Source: Vibrio sp. ED004
GTDB taxonomy: Bacteria; Pseudomonadota; Gammaproteobacteria; Enterobacterales; Vibrionaceae
Reading direction: 5' to 3'
Length of the DNA stretch: 64,000 bases
Assembly: GCF_023206395.1 (NCBI RefSeq)
Contig: NZ_CP066149.1
Location: 558,001-622,000, forward strand
In this document: piece after piece, positions 10,019-20,462 of the stretch
How positions within the stretch are numbered: the first letter of the stretch is position 1
Layout of the letters: each line of letters starts with the position of its first letter
Notes under the pieces: generated by a model
The model's input: the letters and a program-made list of their open reading frames with translations, nothing else
The model's database searches: none
What the model was told of the DNA's origin: nothing
Program-made: the position numbers and the translations under genes

Positions 10019-10900
10019 CTAAACCTGCGTTCTACCCAATGAGATAACAACGCGTCGGTTTTTGTCTTTACCAATTGGCGAGTTATTGTCGGCAATTGGA
10101 CGACGTTTACCATAGCCTTGTACTTGAATACGGTCTTCTGGTAAGCCGAGAGACTTGAAGTACTCTCTTAACGACTCAGCTCTGCGCTCTGAAAGATTTT
10201 GGCTAATGCCTTTGCTGTCGACAGAGTCGGTGTACGTTGCCACCAGCACAAGATCAATGTCTTGGTTGTAGCGAACATAATCAGCAATCTGGCTCAGCCT
10301 TTTACGTGACGACTTATTCAGCTGATCGCTGTTACGATCGTAATGCAAGATAGTGAAAGAGATATCTTCAAAGCTGTAAGGCAGTAAGTTGGCAACACAA
10401 TCGCTGAACACATTGTACTTTTCTTGGAACAACACCGACGACAACGACACTTCGATACGTTGATCTCGGCTTTGCCACTCTTGGTAACTGAATGTCGGGT
10501 AACGCCCTTTCTCCAGCTCACTCAAAATACCCCAAGCCGTTTGTCCGCCTACGTAGCCATCAAATTGTTGGAAGAACTTAATGGTTGTCATGCGATCAGC
10601 ACTTTCGCCGGGGCGCCAAGGTGGTGGCATTGAAATCAAGCTAACATTGCGAGTCGCACCCATTGGGCGACGCATTTTAAGCTCAAAGTCCAAAATTATT
10701 TTTTTACTCGCACGAGATGAAAACTCAGCGTCACCAAAATTTGGGATTGGATGAACTAAGCGACATTCTAGTGGCGTGTTAGCCACCATCTCCCACGTCG
10801 ACTGTTGAGGAGATGCTCCGTAACGCTTTTCTTGTGCCATTACCGATGACGACATAAGAAGCGAAAATAGCATTGAACCTGTTATGAGTTGTTTCTTCAT
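10019..10900 (-). CDS. motY: Sodium-type flagellar motor protein MotY
   Basis: Component of the T-ring around the Vibrio polar flagellar motor, which holds the Na+-driven PomA/PomB stator. It is 293 residues, the usual length. A signal peptide ends near residue 22 (SSVMA before QEK). Residues about 23-150 form the MotY-specific N-terminal domain. Residues about 175-290 are an OmpA-like peptidoglycan-binding domain, with the motif [12 protein letters not shown] and the [11 protein letters not shown] region. It is divergent from rnt, as in other vibrios, and a sigma-28-like promoter can be proposed upstream. Confidence 0.95.
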   Translation of the reverse strand: MKKQLITGSMLFSLLMSSSVMAQEKRYGASPQQSTWEMVANTPLECRLVHPIPNFGDAEFSSRASKKIILDFELKMRRPMGATRNVSLISMPPPWRPGESADRMTTIKFFQQFDGYVGGQTAWGILSELEKGRYPTFSYQEWQSRDQRIEVSLSSVLFQEKYNVFSDCVANLLPYSFEDISFTILHYDRNSDQLNKSSRKRLSQIADYVRYNQDIDLVLVATYTDSVDSKGISQNLSERRAESLREYFKSLGLPEDRIQVQGYGKRRPIADNNSPIGKDKNRRVVISLGRTQV

Positions 10901-10943
10901 AAAGTGGAGTATCTCTTAAGCAATTCGTTTAACAATGCAGCCA

Positions 10944-10969
10944 ATTGCCGCATTTTTCTCTCACGTTTA
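10944..10969 (-). promoter_or_regulatory. Possible sigma-28 (FliA) promoter for motY
   Basis: On the minus strand TAAA is followed after 14 bases by GCGGCAAT, resembling the flagellar sigma-28 pattern (TAAA, about 15 bases, GCCGATAA). It ends about 43 bp before motY. The match is partial; support is the location upstream of a late flagellar gene. Confidence 0.35.
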
Positions 10970-11088
10970 AATATGCAATTATCAAGCCGCAATGGGTCGG
11001 CTAATTTATGATTTATTGCCCTTCCCTAGTTTTTATCACTGCTATTATCTGCAATAATGCAGCCTTAATCACACTTATTTGGGCTAAC

Positions 11089-11733
11089 ATGACTGTAGAA
11101 AACGAAGCTCTGACCCTAAAAAAACGCTTTCGCGGCTATTTTCCAGTGGTCATCGACGTGGAAACCGCAGGGTTTAACGCAGAAACCGATGCATTATTAG
11201 AAATCTGTGCCATTACATTAAAAATGGATGAGAACGGAGATCTGCAACCTGCATCAACGCTTCATTTTCACATTGAGCCTTTTGAAGGCGCAAATATAGA
11301 GCAGGCAGCATTAGACTTTAACGGAATTAAAGACCCATTTAGCCCATTACGTGGTGCTGTGTCGGAACAAGAAGCCCTTAAAGAAATCTACAAGCTAGTG
11401 AGAAAAGAACAAAAAGCTTCAGATTGCAGTCGTGCAATCATGGTCGCTCACAATGCTACATTCGATTTGAACTTCGTTAATGCGGCAAGTGAGCGTTGTA
11501 AGCTTAAACGCGTCCCGTTCCATCCATTTGCAACTTTTGACACTGCAGCTCTTAGTGGTCTTGCCTACGGTCAAACCGTTTTGGCTAAAGCTTGCCGCAC
11601 TGCAGGGATGGAATTTGACAACAAAGAAGCACACTCTGCTTTGTATGATACGCAAAAAACCACAGAGTTATTTTGCGGCATAGTAAACAAATGGAAAGCC
11701 CTTGGTGGTTGGCCTCTTGTTGACGAAGAATAA
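11089..11733 (+). CDS. rnt: Ribonuclease T
   Basis: DEDDh-family 3'-5' exoribonuclease that trims tRNA and 5S/23S rRNA 3' ends. Visible motifs are Exo[10 protein letters not shown] (Asp and Glu), Exo[12 protein letters not shown] (Asp) and Exo[14 protein letters not shown] (His and Asp). I chose the ATG at 11089 (214 residues), where the family's N-terminus begins. The open frame runs back to 11008, but those 27 codons are hydrophobic and atypical. Divergent from motY, the known Vibrio arrangement. The next gene starts 65 bp downstream with no terminator seen between. Confidence 0.95.
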   Translation: MTVENEALTLKKRFRGYFPVVIDVETAGFNAETDALLEICAITLKMDENGDLQPASTLHFHIEPFEGANIEQAALDFNGIKDPFSPLRGAVSEQEALKEIYKLVRKEQKASDCSRAIMVAHNATFDLNFVNAASERCKLKRVPFHPFATFDTAALSGLAYGQTVLAKACRTAGMEFDNKEAHSALYDTQKTTELFCGIVNKWKALGGWPLVDEE

Positions 11734-11798
11734 AAAATAGAGTCGGTAAACGTTTTTTCGTATTGCCTTCATAAAAAACACAACATCCCGAGAATAAT

Positions 11799-13124
11799 AT
11801 GAATCCTGTTGTAATTTCAGTTTGCATCATGCTTGTTTTAGCTTTGATGCGTGTAAACGTAGTCGTTGCTCTGACGTTCAGTGCAATTATCGGTGGCGTA
11901 GCCTCTGGTATGAGCTTGAACGACGCAGTCGCGGCTTTCGAAAGTGGATTAGGCGGCGGTGCAACAATTGCACTTAGCTACGCTATGCTTGGTACATTCG
12001 CTGTTGCTATCTCACGTTCTGGTATCACAGACCTACTTGCTCAAAGCGTTATTAAACGCATTCACGGCAAAGAGAACAGTGCAGCATCGACTGGTCTTAA
12101 ATACGGCATCCTTGCGTCGTTGATCTTAGTGACCATGTCTTCGCAAAACGTGATTCCTGTACATATCGCCTTCATCCCAATCTTAATCCCACCTCTATTA
12201 GGCGTATTCGCAAAAATGAACCTAGACCGTCGTCTGGTTGCGTGTGTGCTGACTTTTGGTCTGATTACGCCTTACATGGTTTTGCCGATTGGTTTTGGTG
12301 GCATCTTCCTAAACAACATCCTGCTTAAAAACCTTCACGACAACGGTCTTGAAAACGTAGTAGCAAGCCAAGTGCCAATGGCGATGTTGTTACCCGCTGC
12401 GGGCATGATCTTCGGTCTTCTAACGGCAGTATTCTTTACTTACCGTAAGCCTCGTCAGTACAAAGAAACGTCTCACACGATTGTTTCAACTGAGACAAAA
12501 GAGATCAACAAAAAGCACATCCTAGTAGCGGCGGCGGGTATCGTTGCAGCACTAACGGTTCAACTGTCGACGGGTTCTATGATCATCGGTGCTCTTGCTG
12601 GTTTCATGGTATTCACCTTCGGTGGCGTAATCGCTTGGAAAGAGACACAAGATGTCTTCACCAAGGGCGTTCACATGATGGCAATGATCGGTTTCATCAT
12701 GATTGCAGCGGCAGGTTTCGCAGCGGTAATGAAGCAAACTGGCGGCGTTGAATCTTTGGTTGAAGCGCTTTCAACCAGCATCGGTGATAACAAGCCTCTA
12801 GCAGCACTGCTTATGCTAATTGTTGGTCTTCTGGTAACTATGGGTATTGGTTCTTCGTTCTCTACGATTCCAATCCTTGCAACTATCTACGTTCCACTAG
12901 CAGCAGCATTTGGTTTCTCACCAATGGCAACGATCGCGCTAGTAGGTACAGCTGCAGCGCTTGGTGATGCGGGTTCTCCTGCTTCTGACTCAACCTTAGG
13001 TCCAACATCGGGTCTTAATGCTGATGGTCAACACGAGCACGTATGGGAAACCGTAGTACCGACATTCTTACACTACAACATCCCACTGATCGTATTCGGT
13101 TGGATTGCTGCAATGGTTCTGTAA
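11799..13124 (+). CDS. NhaC-like / YuiF-type membrane transporter
   Basis: 441-residue polytopic inner-membrane protein with about 11-12 hydrophobic segments, belonging to the Na+/H+ antiporter-related NhaC/ArsB group. The [19 protein letters not shown] stretch near the C-terminus resembles the conserved DSxxPxSG-type region of this group. Homologues are annotated variously as Na+/H+ antiporter or amino-acid (histidine) transporter, so the substrate is unsettled. It follows rnt closely and ends at a good terminator. Confidence 0.75.
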   Translation: MNPVVISVCIMLVLALMRVNVVVALTFSAIIGGVASGMSLNDAVAAFESGLGGGATIALSYAMLGTFAVAISRSGITDLLAQSVIKRIHGKENSAASTGLKYGILASLILVTMSSQNVIPVHIAFIPILIPPLLGVFAKMNLDRRLVACVLTFGLITPYMVLPIGFGGIFLNNILLKNLHDNGLENVVASQVPMAMLLPAAGMIFGLLTAVFFTYRKPRQYKETSHTIVSTETKEINKKHILVAAAGIVAALTVQLSTGSMIIGALAGFMVFTFGGVIAWKETQDVFTKGVHMMAMIGFIMIAAAGFAAVMKQTGGVESLVEALSTSIGDNKPLAALLMLIVGLLVTMGIGSSFSTIPILATIYVPLAAAFGFSPMATIALVGTAAALGDAGSPASDSTLGPTSGLNADGQHEHVWETVVPTFLHYNIPLIVFGWIAAMVL

Positions 13125-13164
13125 TTCGGTTCTGTAGTTAAAGAGCTCTACGCTTACTTTTATA

Positions 13165-13191
13165 AAGACCGCCTCGTGCGGTCTTTTTTGT
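13165..13191 (+). terminator. Rho-independent terminator after the NhaC-like gene
   Basis: 9-bp stem AAAGACCGC / GCGGTCTTT with loop CTCGT, followed by TTT. Confidence 0.92.
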
Positions 13192-13399
13192 ATATAGCCT
13201 CTTTCCATCCTTTATCTCTAACTTTAGAAACACGCTAACCCTCTGAACCAACATCACTTTCTATACATTATTCCGTGCGCATTGATATGCAACTTATGGC
13301 TATTCATTAAATTCACTTCTACACTTAAGTGTTTAATAAATAAGCCGCCAATTCATAGAAGACCAAGCGGCAAGGCTCAATACGTCAGAAGGCTACTAT

Positions 13400-14701
13400 A
13401 TGGATATACTCGCCCGATCGCGCTACCTCATCATTGATGACAGCAGCGTCATTCAAAGTGCGACACGCGCACTGCTTATCAAACTCGGTGTTCCGAACAA
13501 CAATGTAATCAGCGCCTCCAATGCCCAAAATGCGATTGAAGCTTGCCGTGCACATCGATTCGATATCTTATTGATTGATCACGATTTAGGGTCAGGAAGT
13601 AATGGCTTACAGTTGCTGGAATTTCTGCAACAGAAAGAGTTAATCAAACCACAAACCCTTGTGTTTATAGTGACGGGCAATGATAGCCAAGACATCTTCT
13701 TTGGCTATGCTCACTTCGAACCTGATGGCTACCTGATCAAGCCAATCAGAGCCGATGACATCATAAAACGAGTGACATCAGCCCTGTGTCGACAGCAATA
13801 CTTTTCGACATTAGAGCAAGCCTATCTTAAGAACGGGCTTAACGCGGTAAAGCCGCTCTTTGGAAAAGCCCCTGACCCATCGACATTGAAAGACGCCATT
13901 ATCTACATGGCGAACATTCTGATTAAGAATCACCACCTAGATGAGGCACAAGCCATGTTGAATGGGTTGTTGCAGCTTCATGATTACTTTCCTGCCAAGG
14001 TTAAACTGGTTGAAATCCATATCGCTAAACAGAATTATCACGACGCGCTCAGTCAGATAGATGGCTTGATAGAAAACACCCCACGTAACATCAAATTGCA
14101 GCAACTTAAGGTCAAGATCTGTCTCAATACCAGTGACTTCGAATCGGCTAACGAGCTAATCGACCAAGTGCTCACCGTAAACGGCAGTAATATTGAGCTG
14201 ACCAACACCATGGTTTGGCTACAACTATTAGATAAAAACGTTGAACAAGCGACCCTACACCTCAAATCGCTTGCTCAACTCATTCCCCACTCGATTTGGG
14301 ACTCTGCGGGTAAGCGAGCACTAATCTTATGGGCAGACAGTTTAACCCTCACTCAAAAAGAACTAGCACTTTGGAAACCTGAAGGTGCTTGGCAAAGACT
14401 CTCTCATTCTGAAAAGTCGTACGCTCTCAGTAAGCCGTTGTTGAAGCTTTGTCGAACCTTACAGCTCATTCAACTCGAACAACATGAGGTGGCAAAAGAG
14501 CGTATTGAGAGCATTTCGATGAACGAATTCTCAGACAATGATGTCGAAGCCTTCTTCTTATTAGCACTGTGTTATCAAGCCTTGGGCCTACAAGACAAAG
14601 TTGATCAAATAAAGCGCCAAATTGAGAACCACCTAAAAGCAGACCACACCAGCCTCGCCCTTTGGCCGCCGTTAGTTGAGCATGCCGTCAAACCCAAATG
14701 A
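13400..14701 (+). CDS. Response regulator with TPR-like C-terminal region
   Basis: 433 residues. Residues about 8-130 form a CheY-like receiver domain: acidic pair in IIDDSS, phosphoacceptor Asp in ILLIDHD, switch Thr in FIVTGND and Lys in YLIKPI. Residues about 150-430 are helical TPR-like repeats (for example HHLDEAQAMLNGLLQLHDYFP) with no DNA-binding or enzymatic output domain. It therefore probably signals by protein-protein contact. AAGG lies before the ATG. The hybrid kinase starts 24 bp downstream, so the two are probably one operon and a functional pair. Confidence 0.85.
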   Translation: MDILARSRYLIIDDSSVIQSATRALLIKLGVPNNNVISASNAQNAIEACRAHRFDILLIDHDLGSGSNGLQLLEFLQQKELIKPQTLVFIVTGNDSQDIFFGYAHFEPDGYLIKPIRADDIIKRVTSALCRQQYFSTLEQAYLKNGLNAVKPLFGKAPDPSTLKDAIIYMANILIKNHHLDEAQAMLNGLLQLHDYFPAKVKLVEIHIAKQNYHDALSQIDGLIENTPRNIKLQQLKVKICLNTSDFESANELIDQVLTVNGSNIELTNTMVWLQLLDKNVEQATLHLKSLAQLIPHSIWDSAGKRALILWADSLTLTQKELALWKPEGAWQRLSHSEKSYALSKPLLKLCRTLQLIQLEQHEVAKERIESISMNEFSDNDVEAFFLLALCYQALGLQDKVDQIKRQIENHLKADHTSLALWPPLVEHAVKPK

Positions 14702-14725
14702 GTACGTAAACGACAGGATGTCTTT

Positions 14726-17700
14726 ATGCAGAACAATGCTACAAAAACGAAAACGTGGTGTGTCGCCTTTCTATTGAGTTGCCTTACGGTATTCATGTGG
14801 CCACTGCACAGCCTTGCTGAAAGCGCACCTCAAGAAAACTCGTCGAATAACCAAGTTGTATTGCGCGTAGGCCTGCCTTCTTACAACATGGTCCCTTATA
14901 GCTACCAACATCAAACGCCCTCTGGGAACATTGTTTCTGAAGGGCTACTCATCAGCATGTTGGACGAGGTATCGGTAAACGCAGGCTTCAAATATCAGAT
15001 TGAGCTATTCCCAACATTTAGCGGCGTACTCAGTGCATTTGAAAAGGGTGAATTAGATTTATTGGTAGGCGTCTCTTCGACCAAAGAGCGCCAAGAATAT
15101 ATGACGTTCAGTGAACCGATGTTCTCGATTCGACGAGCGGTCATTACCCAAAATCTGAAAATAAACGACTTGAGTGAACTGGCAACCGCAAACTTAGCGC
15201 TAGAGAAAGGGTTTGCGCTCAATGACCTTCTTCCTAGTTTGCTTCCAGACAGTCGAATTACCACGCTAGACAGCACACAAGCGGCCTTCACAGCGATTGA
15301 AGAGAATCGTGTTGATGCTTACATTGGTGATGCCCTTGCGCTTTCTGCGCTATTGCGAGAACAACCTAAAGACTCACTTACGCTATCGGTTCTTCCTGAT
15401 CTGCCAGCTGACCACTTGCACTTCGCGGTCAAAAAAGGAAAACACAAACTACTCAGCCGAATCAATTTCGCTTTAGAGGACATCAAGCAAGGTTCGCTGC
15501 AGTCGATTTACAATCAATGGCTTGCTCCCTCTCAACACTCGATGTTGCTGGATTATGGAACATTGAACTTAACCCAAGACGAAAAGAACTGGCTTGATAA
15601 CAACCCGTCCATCCCTGTAGGCACACACTCCAATTGGTATCCTTATGACTTTACCAATGAGCAAAAACAACACTCAGGCTTATCTGCTGACGTCTTAAAT
15701 CTAATCAGTAATGTGCTCGGTGTGTCATTTGAAAGTACCACTTACCTAACCCCAGAAGCGGCAGAGGTCGCGTTCAATAATGGTGAGACTATGGTGCTAA
15801 CCAACATCACGCCAACCACAGATAAAGCCCGATACATGGACTTCACTCAAGCCTACAGTTTTGAACCTTGGGTGTTATTGAGTCGCTCTGACCGATTAGG
15901 CAACTTTGCGCCAAGTGGCACCGAGGCGATTGGTGTGATTGAAGATTCTGGAGGCACAACGGTTCTACCTTCTCTCTGCCTGACTTGCCAACCCGTCCCT
16001 TACGTCAATCACGTCAGCGCTTTCCAAGCATTACAGAAAGACGAAATCAGTTTCGCGCTTGCTTCACTTCATCATGCCGCGCCTTTATTGCATCAAGACT
16101 ATGTAGGGCAATTCAAAATCACGGGTACCATTAATGAGCAAAACAGTGCTCCTTTGGCCCTCGCGGTCAACTTCCGCCATCCCATGCTGTTGAGTATTCT
16201 CAACAAAGCCATTGGCGCATTGCCTGCCAACGAACTAGAGCGTTTGGAAAACAAATGGTTAACCTACGAATACCAAGAAGGTTTGTCGCCACGCGAAGTA
16301 GCTAAATGGTCGGTGATCATCGGGCTTGGGATCTTTGTGGTCATTTCCGTAATCGTATTCTGGAACCGTAAAATGGCGGCAGAAATCGAGCAGCGAAAAG
16401 TCGCAGAACAACGCGCCAAAGCCGCAGAAGCCCATTTACAAACACTGGCCGACAACATAGATGGAGTGGTGCTAAAACACATTCAAACAAACCCCAAGCA
16501 GCCTTTGAATATCCAGTTTAGCTTCGTCAGCGCAGGTGTGACCGATATGTTCGGCTTATCCGTGGATAGCGTAAAAGATCACCCTCAACATCTTTTCGAG
16601 CTCGTCTCGAAGGATAACTTAGCCCAGTTTGAAACCAGCATGCTCGCTGCCATTGAAACCGGGCATTGGGAAAGCGAACAGCAAGTGCAGTTAGAGTCTG
16701 GTGAACTGAAATGGGTGAAATTTAATAGCCAAGTTTCAAACGGCCACGCTATCGAATGGAACACAGTGATTACAGACATCACGCTACTGAAAAAACAGCA
16801 ACAGGCTTTAGACAACGCTCGCCAGAAAGCAGAAAGCGCCACCGCCGCTAAGTCGCAGTTCCTAGCGACTATCAGCCATGAGGTTCGCACCCCAATTAGC
16901 GGGATCTTAGGGTTACTGGAATTAATGCAGGAACATCAGCTGAGTGAAGAATTGCTCAACCTACACGGAGGATTGAATCAGTCGGCTCGTAACTTACTGC
17001 ACATCGTTAATGACGTACTCGATTACTCCAAAATTGAAGCCGGCAAACTAGAGCTTAACCCGACCGAAATCGAGCTTGGAAAAGTATTAGCGCGCATCGT
17101 ACAGCCGCAATCCATTCACGCACAGCAAAAAGGCTTGGCCTTCCACTATTGGCAAGATCCAAATCTCTCTCAATGGCTGTTCGCAGATGACATACGACTC
17201 CACCAAATTCTGAACAACTTCCTCAATAATGCGATTAAGTTCACCGAACATGGCACTATTTCGTTACATGTCGACGTCATTGAGAAAAACGAGCATCAAC
17301 AGAAAATTAGCCTCACAGTCTCAGACACAGGCATCGGTATCCCGAAAGACAGACAACAAAGTTTATTCCAACCTTTTGAACAAGCCGACAAAACCACCAG
17401 CCGCCGTTTTGGGGGAACAGGGCTTGGGCTGTCTATCGCTTTGAAGTTGATTGAACAGATGAATGGCACCATAGAGTTGTCGAGTGAAGAAGGAAAAGGC
17501 AGCCACTTTACGGTTACCGTTACTCTCCCAACTTGTACGCCTGAACAGGCCGTCAGCAACGCTTTGGCTCTGCCACAAACTTTGCTCTGTATTTCGGATG
17601 ATGAGAACTCTCTTGGACTAGATGTTGGTAATCACTCACACGAGGTGTATGTGGTTGGTTACGTTCTTCAACAAGAAGATCTGTGTCGATATCTGAAACA

Positions 17701-19084
17701 CTTCGGCCTTGAACCAAAGGTTCTGCATATTAATCAAAAGCACCTGCTCAAAGAAATGGTCGTCAAACATCAGCCAAAACACATCTTTGTGGCGATGTCT
17801 GTGTGGCAGCAACTGGCGATTACCGATGCCTGGATTCAACAACATACAAGCTCAACACGATTCACAGTAATCAACCAAAATCCAATGCTCTCGCCTGAGC
17901 CTTTAGGCAACTCTTGGTGTTTATCGGTTAACCCATTACTGCCCGATAACTTAGTTCACGTTCTAACGAAACCCGTCAGTCACGACAATCTAATATCGCC
18001 ATTAGACAACGAGACTAAAGCGCCGATCGCCACAGAGACTCGTGAACAAGCTGAACTCAACGGTAGACTGATTCTGGTCGCGGAAGATCATCCCATCAAC
18101 CAGCAAGTCATCGCCAAACAGCTTGAAAATATTGGTGTCCACGCCGACATCGTGGATAACGGAGTGTTGGCTCTGAACGCATTGAAAGACAAACGCTATG
18201 GCTTGTTACTAACCGATTGCCACATGCCGGAAATGGACGGATACACACTTACATCAAGTATTCGTCAAATAGAACAACGCAAAGAGGAGCTTAACCAAGA
18301 AACTCAAAGACTGCCAATCGTCGCGCTGACGGCAAATGCTGTGCAAGGTGAAGATGCTAACTGCGATGCGCACGGCATGGATGACTTCTTGGTTAAACCT
18401 GTTTCGATTAAACAGATGAGATTAACCATTGAGAAGTGGCTACCCACAATCGACGACTCCAACCCAGTTCGTGAAGCTGATGTTTACGATGCAGAGAATT
18501 TAAATACACAGAATCAGGAAGTCAGTGCTTCATCAAACTCTTCACCTAAAGACGAGGAAACCAATAAAGACGAAGAAGCCAATGAATTTTCGATGCTGTT
18601 TCAAGATATTGAACAGAGCTTTGAGGATAATCAGAGCTTAGAACCAAGCGAAGACCTCATTCCTGCAATCACCCAAGACGCCTTAAGCGATATCAACAAT
18701 CAAGTGATCGACTACGCCGCACTCTATGATCTCTTCGAAGATCACGATGTCGTAATGACCTTGCTTGATGAGTTTGCCGTAAGCTTCATTGAAGAGAGTA
18801 AACAGATAAATGAGCTGTGGGTTAACAAGGAATACCGAGAACTTAAAAGCACGGCACACCGACTTAAAGGCGCAGCAAAAATGGTGGCATGTGACACGAT
18901 TGCTTCTCCGCTCGCAATCATTGAGACACAAGCAAACGATCTTGTAACCGAAGCCACGGACTTAGATCTAGTCGAATCAGAAATTGAAGCATCAATCGCG
19001 GAAGTAACTAGCACATTCGAACGGTTTACAGAGGAGATAAACCAACTACGTCAGGCAAAAGAAAAGGCTTACTCTTATGAGTAA
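14726..19084 (+). CDS. BvgS/EvgS-like unorthodox hybrid histidine kinase
   Basis: 1452 residues. Signal peptide about 1-32; two tandem periplasmic SBP_bac_3 (Venus-flytrap) domains about 45-270 and 285-515; membrane segment about 528-547; PAS-like domain about 570-690; HisKA with His718 in ISHEVRTP; HATPase with NFLNNAIKF near 831 and GTGLGLS; receiver domain about 1112-1236 with Asp1164 in LLLTDCHMPEMDG; Hpt domain with His1378 in AHRLKGAAK. All catalytic positions of the four-step His-Asp-His relay look intact. The likely partner is the receiver/TPR protein just upstream. The ligand is unknown; SBP_bac_3 domains usually sense amino acids or similar small molecules. The 3' end of the gene contains the terminator hairpin of the converging gene. 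Confidence 0.92.
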   Translation: MQNNATKTKTWCVAFLLSCLTVFMWPLHSLAESAPQENSSNNQVVLRVGLPSYNMVPYSYQHQTPSGNIVSEGLLISMLDEVSVNAGFKYQIELFPTFSGVLSAFEKGELDLLVGVSSTKERQEYMTFSEPMFSIRRAVITQNLKINDLSELATANLALEKGFALNDLLPSLLPDSRITTLDSTQAAFTAIEENRVDAYIGDALALSALLREQPKDSLTLSVLPDLPADHLHFAVKKGKHKLLSRINFALEDIKQGSLQSIYNQWLAPSQHSMLLDYGTLNLTQDEKNWLDNNPSIPVGTHSNWYPYDFTNEQKQHSGLSADVLNLISNVLGVSFESTTYLTPEAAEVAFNNGETMVLTNITPTTDKARYMDFTQAYSFEPWVLLSRSDRLGNFAPSGTEAIGVIEDSGGTTVLPSLCLTCQPVPYVNHVSAFQALQKDEISFALASLHHAAPLLHQDYVGQFKITGTINEQNSAPLALAVNFRHPMLLSILNKAIGALPANELERLENKWLTYEYQEGLSPREVAKWSVIIGLGIFVVISVIVFWNRKMAAEIEQRKVAEQRAKAAEAHLQTLADNIDGVVLKHIQTNPKQPLNIQFSFVSAGVTDMFGLSVDSVKDHPQHLFELVSKDNLAQFETSMLAAIETGHWESEQQVQLESGELKWVKFNSQVSNGHAIEWNTVITDITLLKKQQQALDNARQKAESATAAKSQFLATISHEVRTPISGILGLLELMQEHQLSEELLNLHGGLNQSARNLLHIVNDVLDYSKIEAGKLELNPTEIELGKVLARIVQPQSIHAQQKGLAFHYWQDPNLSQWLFADDIRLHQILNNFLNNAIKFTEHGTISLHVDVIEKNEHQQKISLTVSDTGIGIPKDRQQSLFQPFEQADKTTSRRFGGTGLGLSIALKLIEQMNGTIELSSEEGKGSHFTVTVTLPTCTPEQAVSNALALPQTLLCISDDENSLGLDVGNHSHEVYVVGYVLQQEDLCRYLKHFGLEPKVLHINQKHLLKEMVVKHQPKHIFVAMSVWQQLAITDAWIQQHTSSTRFTVINQNPMLSPEPLGNSWCLSVNPLLPDNLVHVLTKPVSHDNLISPLDNETKAPIATETREQAELNGRLILVAEDHPINQQVIAKQLENIGVHADIVDNGVLALNALKDKRYGLLLTDCHMPEMDGYTLTSSIRQIEQRKEELNQETQRLPIVALTANAVQGEDANCDAHGMDDFLVKPVSIKQMRLTIEKWLPTIDDSNPVREADVYDAENLNTQNQEVSASSNSSPKDEETNKDEEANEFSMLFQDIEQSFEDNQSLEPSEDLIPAITQDALSDINNQVIDYAALYDLFEDHDVVMTLLDEFAVSFIEESKQINELWVNKEYRELKSTAHRLKGAAKMVACDTIASPLAIIETQANDLVTEATDLDLVESEIEASIAEVTSTFERFTEEINQLRQAKEKAYSYE

Positions 19085-19089
19085 GCCTT
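19064..19089 (-). terminator. Terminator of the DsbA-like gene, lying inside the hybrid kinase 3' end
   Basis: 11-bp stem AAGGCTTACTC / GAGTAAGCCTT with loop of 4 bases. On the minus strand it is followed by TTCTTTT. It overlaps the last codons and stop of the hybrid kinase gene, so the two converging transcripts share this hairpin. Confidence 0.7.
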
Positions 19090-19126
19090 AGAAGTCATTG
19101 CGTCAATACAGACAGCTCTCGCTGGA

Positions 19127-19756
19127 TTATGCAGCGGGAGCGTTATTCACTAGAATTTCGCGAATAGACTTAAGCGTAGCTTCAGTTGAATGGTAATCCA
19201 ATTCAACTTCACTAAAAATGCCATTCACTTCAAGCATTAACGTCGGGTAAGAAAACACGCCCATCGCTTCTTTAAAGCCTAACTGGTCATCTAATTCACT
19301 TTCCAATAACTTACTAGAAAGATCATTTTCAAACTGTTGTACATTCATGCCTAGTTCTTCAGCCAACTGCAGGTGCGTTTCTTGGCTGTGTGGCAACATC
19401 GCGCGAAGGTAGTACGCGTGTTGAATCGCTTCAAGCATCGCTTCGTAGTGATCTTGAAAACCTGCTGCAATTACAGCACGGCACGCTGGGTGAGTGCTGC
19501 GAACAGGTTGACACTCAGTCCAAAACTTGTGGTTAAACTCAGTACCTAGCTTGGCTTCGATCTGCTTCCAGATAGCTTGTAGCTTGCCTTTCATCTCTTC
19601 TGACATTGGCTCATCAGAATCCGGCGCCAAGCCACCCACAACGTAGTTAAACTCAATGCTCGCAGGCAATTGTTGTTTCAACAACTCAAGCGTTGGCTTG
19701 TATCCCCAACACCAGCTGCACATTGGATCATGCACATAATGAAGTTTTACGTTCAT
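19127..19756 (-). CDS. DsbA-family thioredoxin-fold protein (cytosolic)
   Basis: 209 residues with a thioredoxin fold of the DsbA/FrnE-like kind. The active-site motif CSWC (in DPMCSWCWG) is near residues 13-16. A helical insertion follows, then a cis-Pro loop at FSYPTLM (about residues 170-176). There is no signal peptide, so it acts in the cytosol, unlike periplasmic DsbA. Substrate unknown. It lies 98 bp downstream of grxD, with a likely terminator between them. Confidence 0.85.
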   Translation of the reverse strand: MNVKLHYVHDPMCSWCWGYKPTLELLKQQLPASIEFNYVVGGLAPDSDEPMSEEMKGKLQAIWKQIEAKLGTEFNHKFWTECQPVRSTHPACRAVIAAGFQDHYEAMLEAIQHAYYLRAMLPHSQETHLQLAEELGMNVQQFENDLSSKLLESELDDQLGFKEAMGVFSYPTLMLEVNGIFSEVELDYHSTEATLKSIREILVNNAPAA

Positions 19757-19796
19757 TGTTCGTTCCTTATCGAGTCGACTCTTCTATCAATTCCAA

Positions 19797-19823
19797 CAAA
19801 AAAGGAGCCTGATTAAGGCCCCT
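19797..19823 (-). terminator. Likely terminator after grxD
   Basis: On the minus strand AGGGGCC and GGCTCCT form a 7-bp stem (one G-U pair) around a 7-base loop, followed by TTTTTTG. Confidence 0.75.
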
Positions 19824-19854
19824 CATTTTAACTATTCAGCGCAAAGGCTAGAGC

Positions 19855-20193
19855 TTACTCAGCGTCATCACCAGCAACTTTAGCTGCTGCTTCTTTGATG
19901 ATTGGCTGAAGTTCGCCTTTTTGGAACATCTCAAGAATGATGTCACAACCACCGATTAGCTCACCTTCAACCCAAAGCTGTGGGAAGGTTGGCCATTGTG
20001 CGTAAGCTGGAAGCTCTGCACGGATATCAGGGTTTTGTAGAATATCTACGTAAGCAAATTTCTCGCCACATGCCATTAGAGCTTGAGACGCTTGAGAAGA
20101 GAAACCACAGCTAGGTAGCTTAGGAGAACCTTTCATGTACAGTAGAATAGTGTTTTCTTCAAGTTGCTGTTTGATTTTATCGATAGTTTCCAT
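19855..20193 (-). CDS. grxD: Monothiol glutaredoxin (Grx4)
   Basis: 112-residue CGFS-type glutaredoxin that carries and delivers 2Fe-2S clusters, often with BolA partners. The CGFS motif is in SPKLPSCGFSSQA (about residues 28-31). Family residues WPTFPQLWVEGELIGGCDI follow, including the cis-Pro and the GG-C-D glutathione-binding stretch. GAGGAAGC precedes the ATG. It is divergent from sodB, putting an iron-sulfur carrier next to the iron SOD. Confidence 0.96.
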   Translation of the reverse strand: METIDKIKQQLEENTILLYMKGSPKLPSCGFSSQASQALMACGEKFAYVDILQNPDIRAELPAYAQWPTFPQLWVEGELIGGCDIILEMFQKGELQPIIKEAAAKVAGDDAE

Positions 20194-20423
20194 TGCTTCC
20201 TCGTTAATGGATTACGGCTTTTATTGCCTTTATTCTACCCCAAACCAAAAGAATAAAAACCATATAAAAAAAGCGGTTAACAAGCTAAGCTAACAATTCA
20301 CACAAAAGTGATGAAATAAGCTTTTAATAAAGTAAAAACTTGCTAAACTATATCGCAAGTCAGCAAATTGACCATGGTTGGCAGTATAGCGAGCCATGAA
20401 TAATAATATCACTGGAAGCAATC

Positions 20424-20441
20424 GAAAGAGTTAACTCTTTC
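20424..20441 (+). promoter_or_regulatory. Palindrome in the sodB 5' leader
   Basis: GAAAGAG-TTAA-CTCTTTC, a perfect 18-bp palindrome, ends 21 bp before the sodB ATG and just ahead of TGGAGA, the probable ribosome site. It could form an mRNA hairpin next to the translation start, the region where RyhB-type sRNA acts on sodB in enterics. Role here is inferred. Confidence 0.5.
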
Positions 20442-20462
20442 ATATCAATGGAGAATTGAGCA

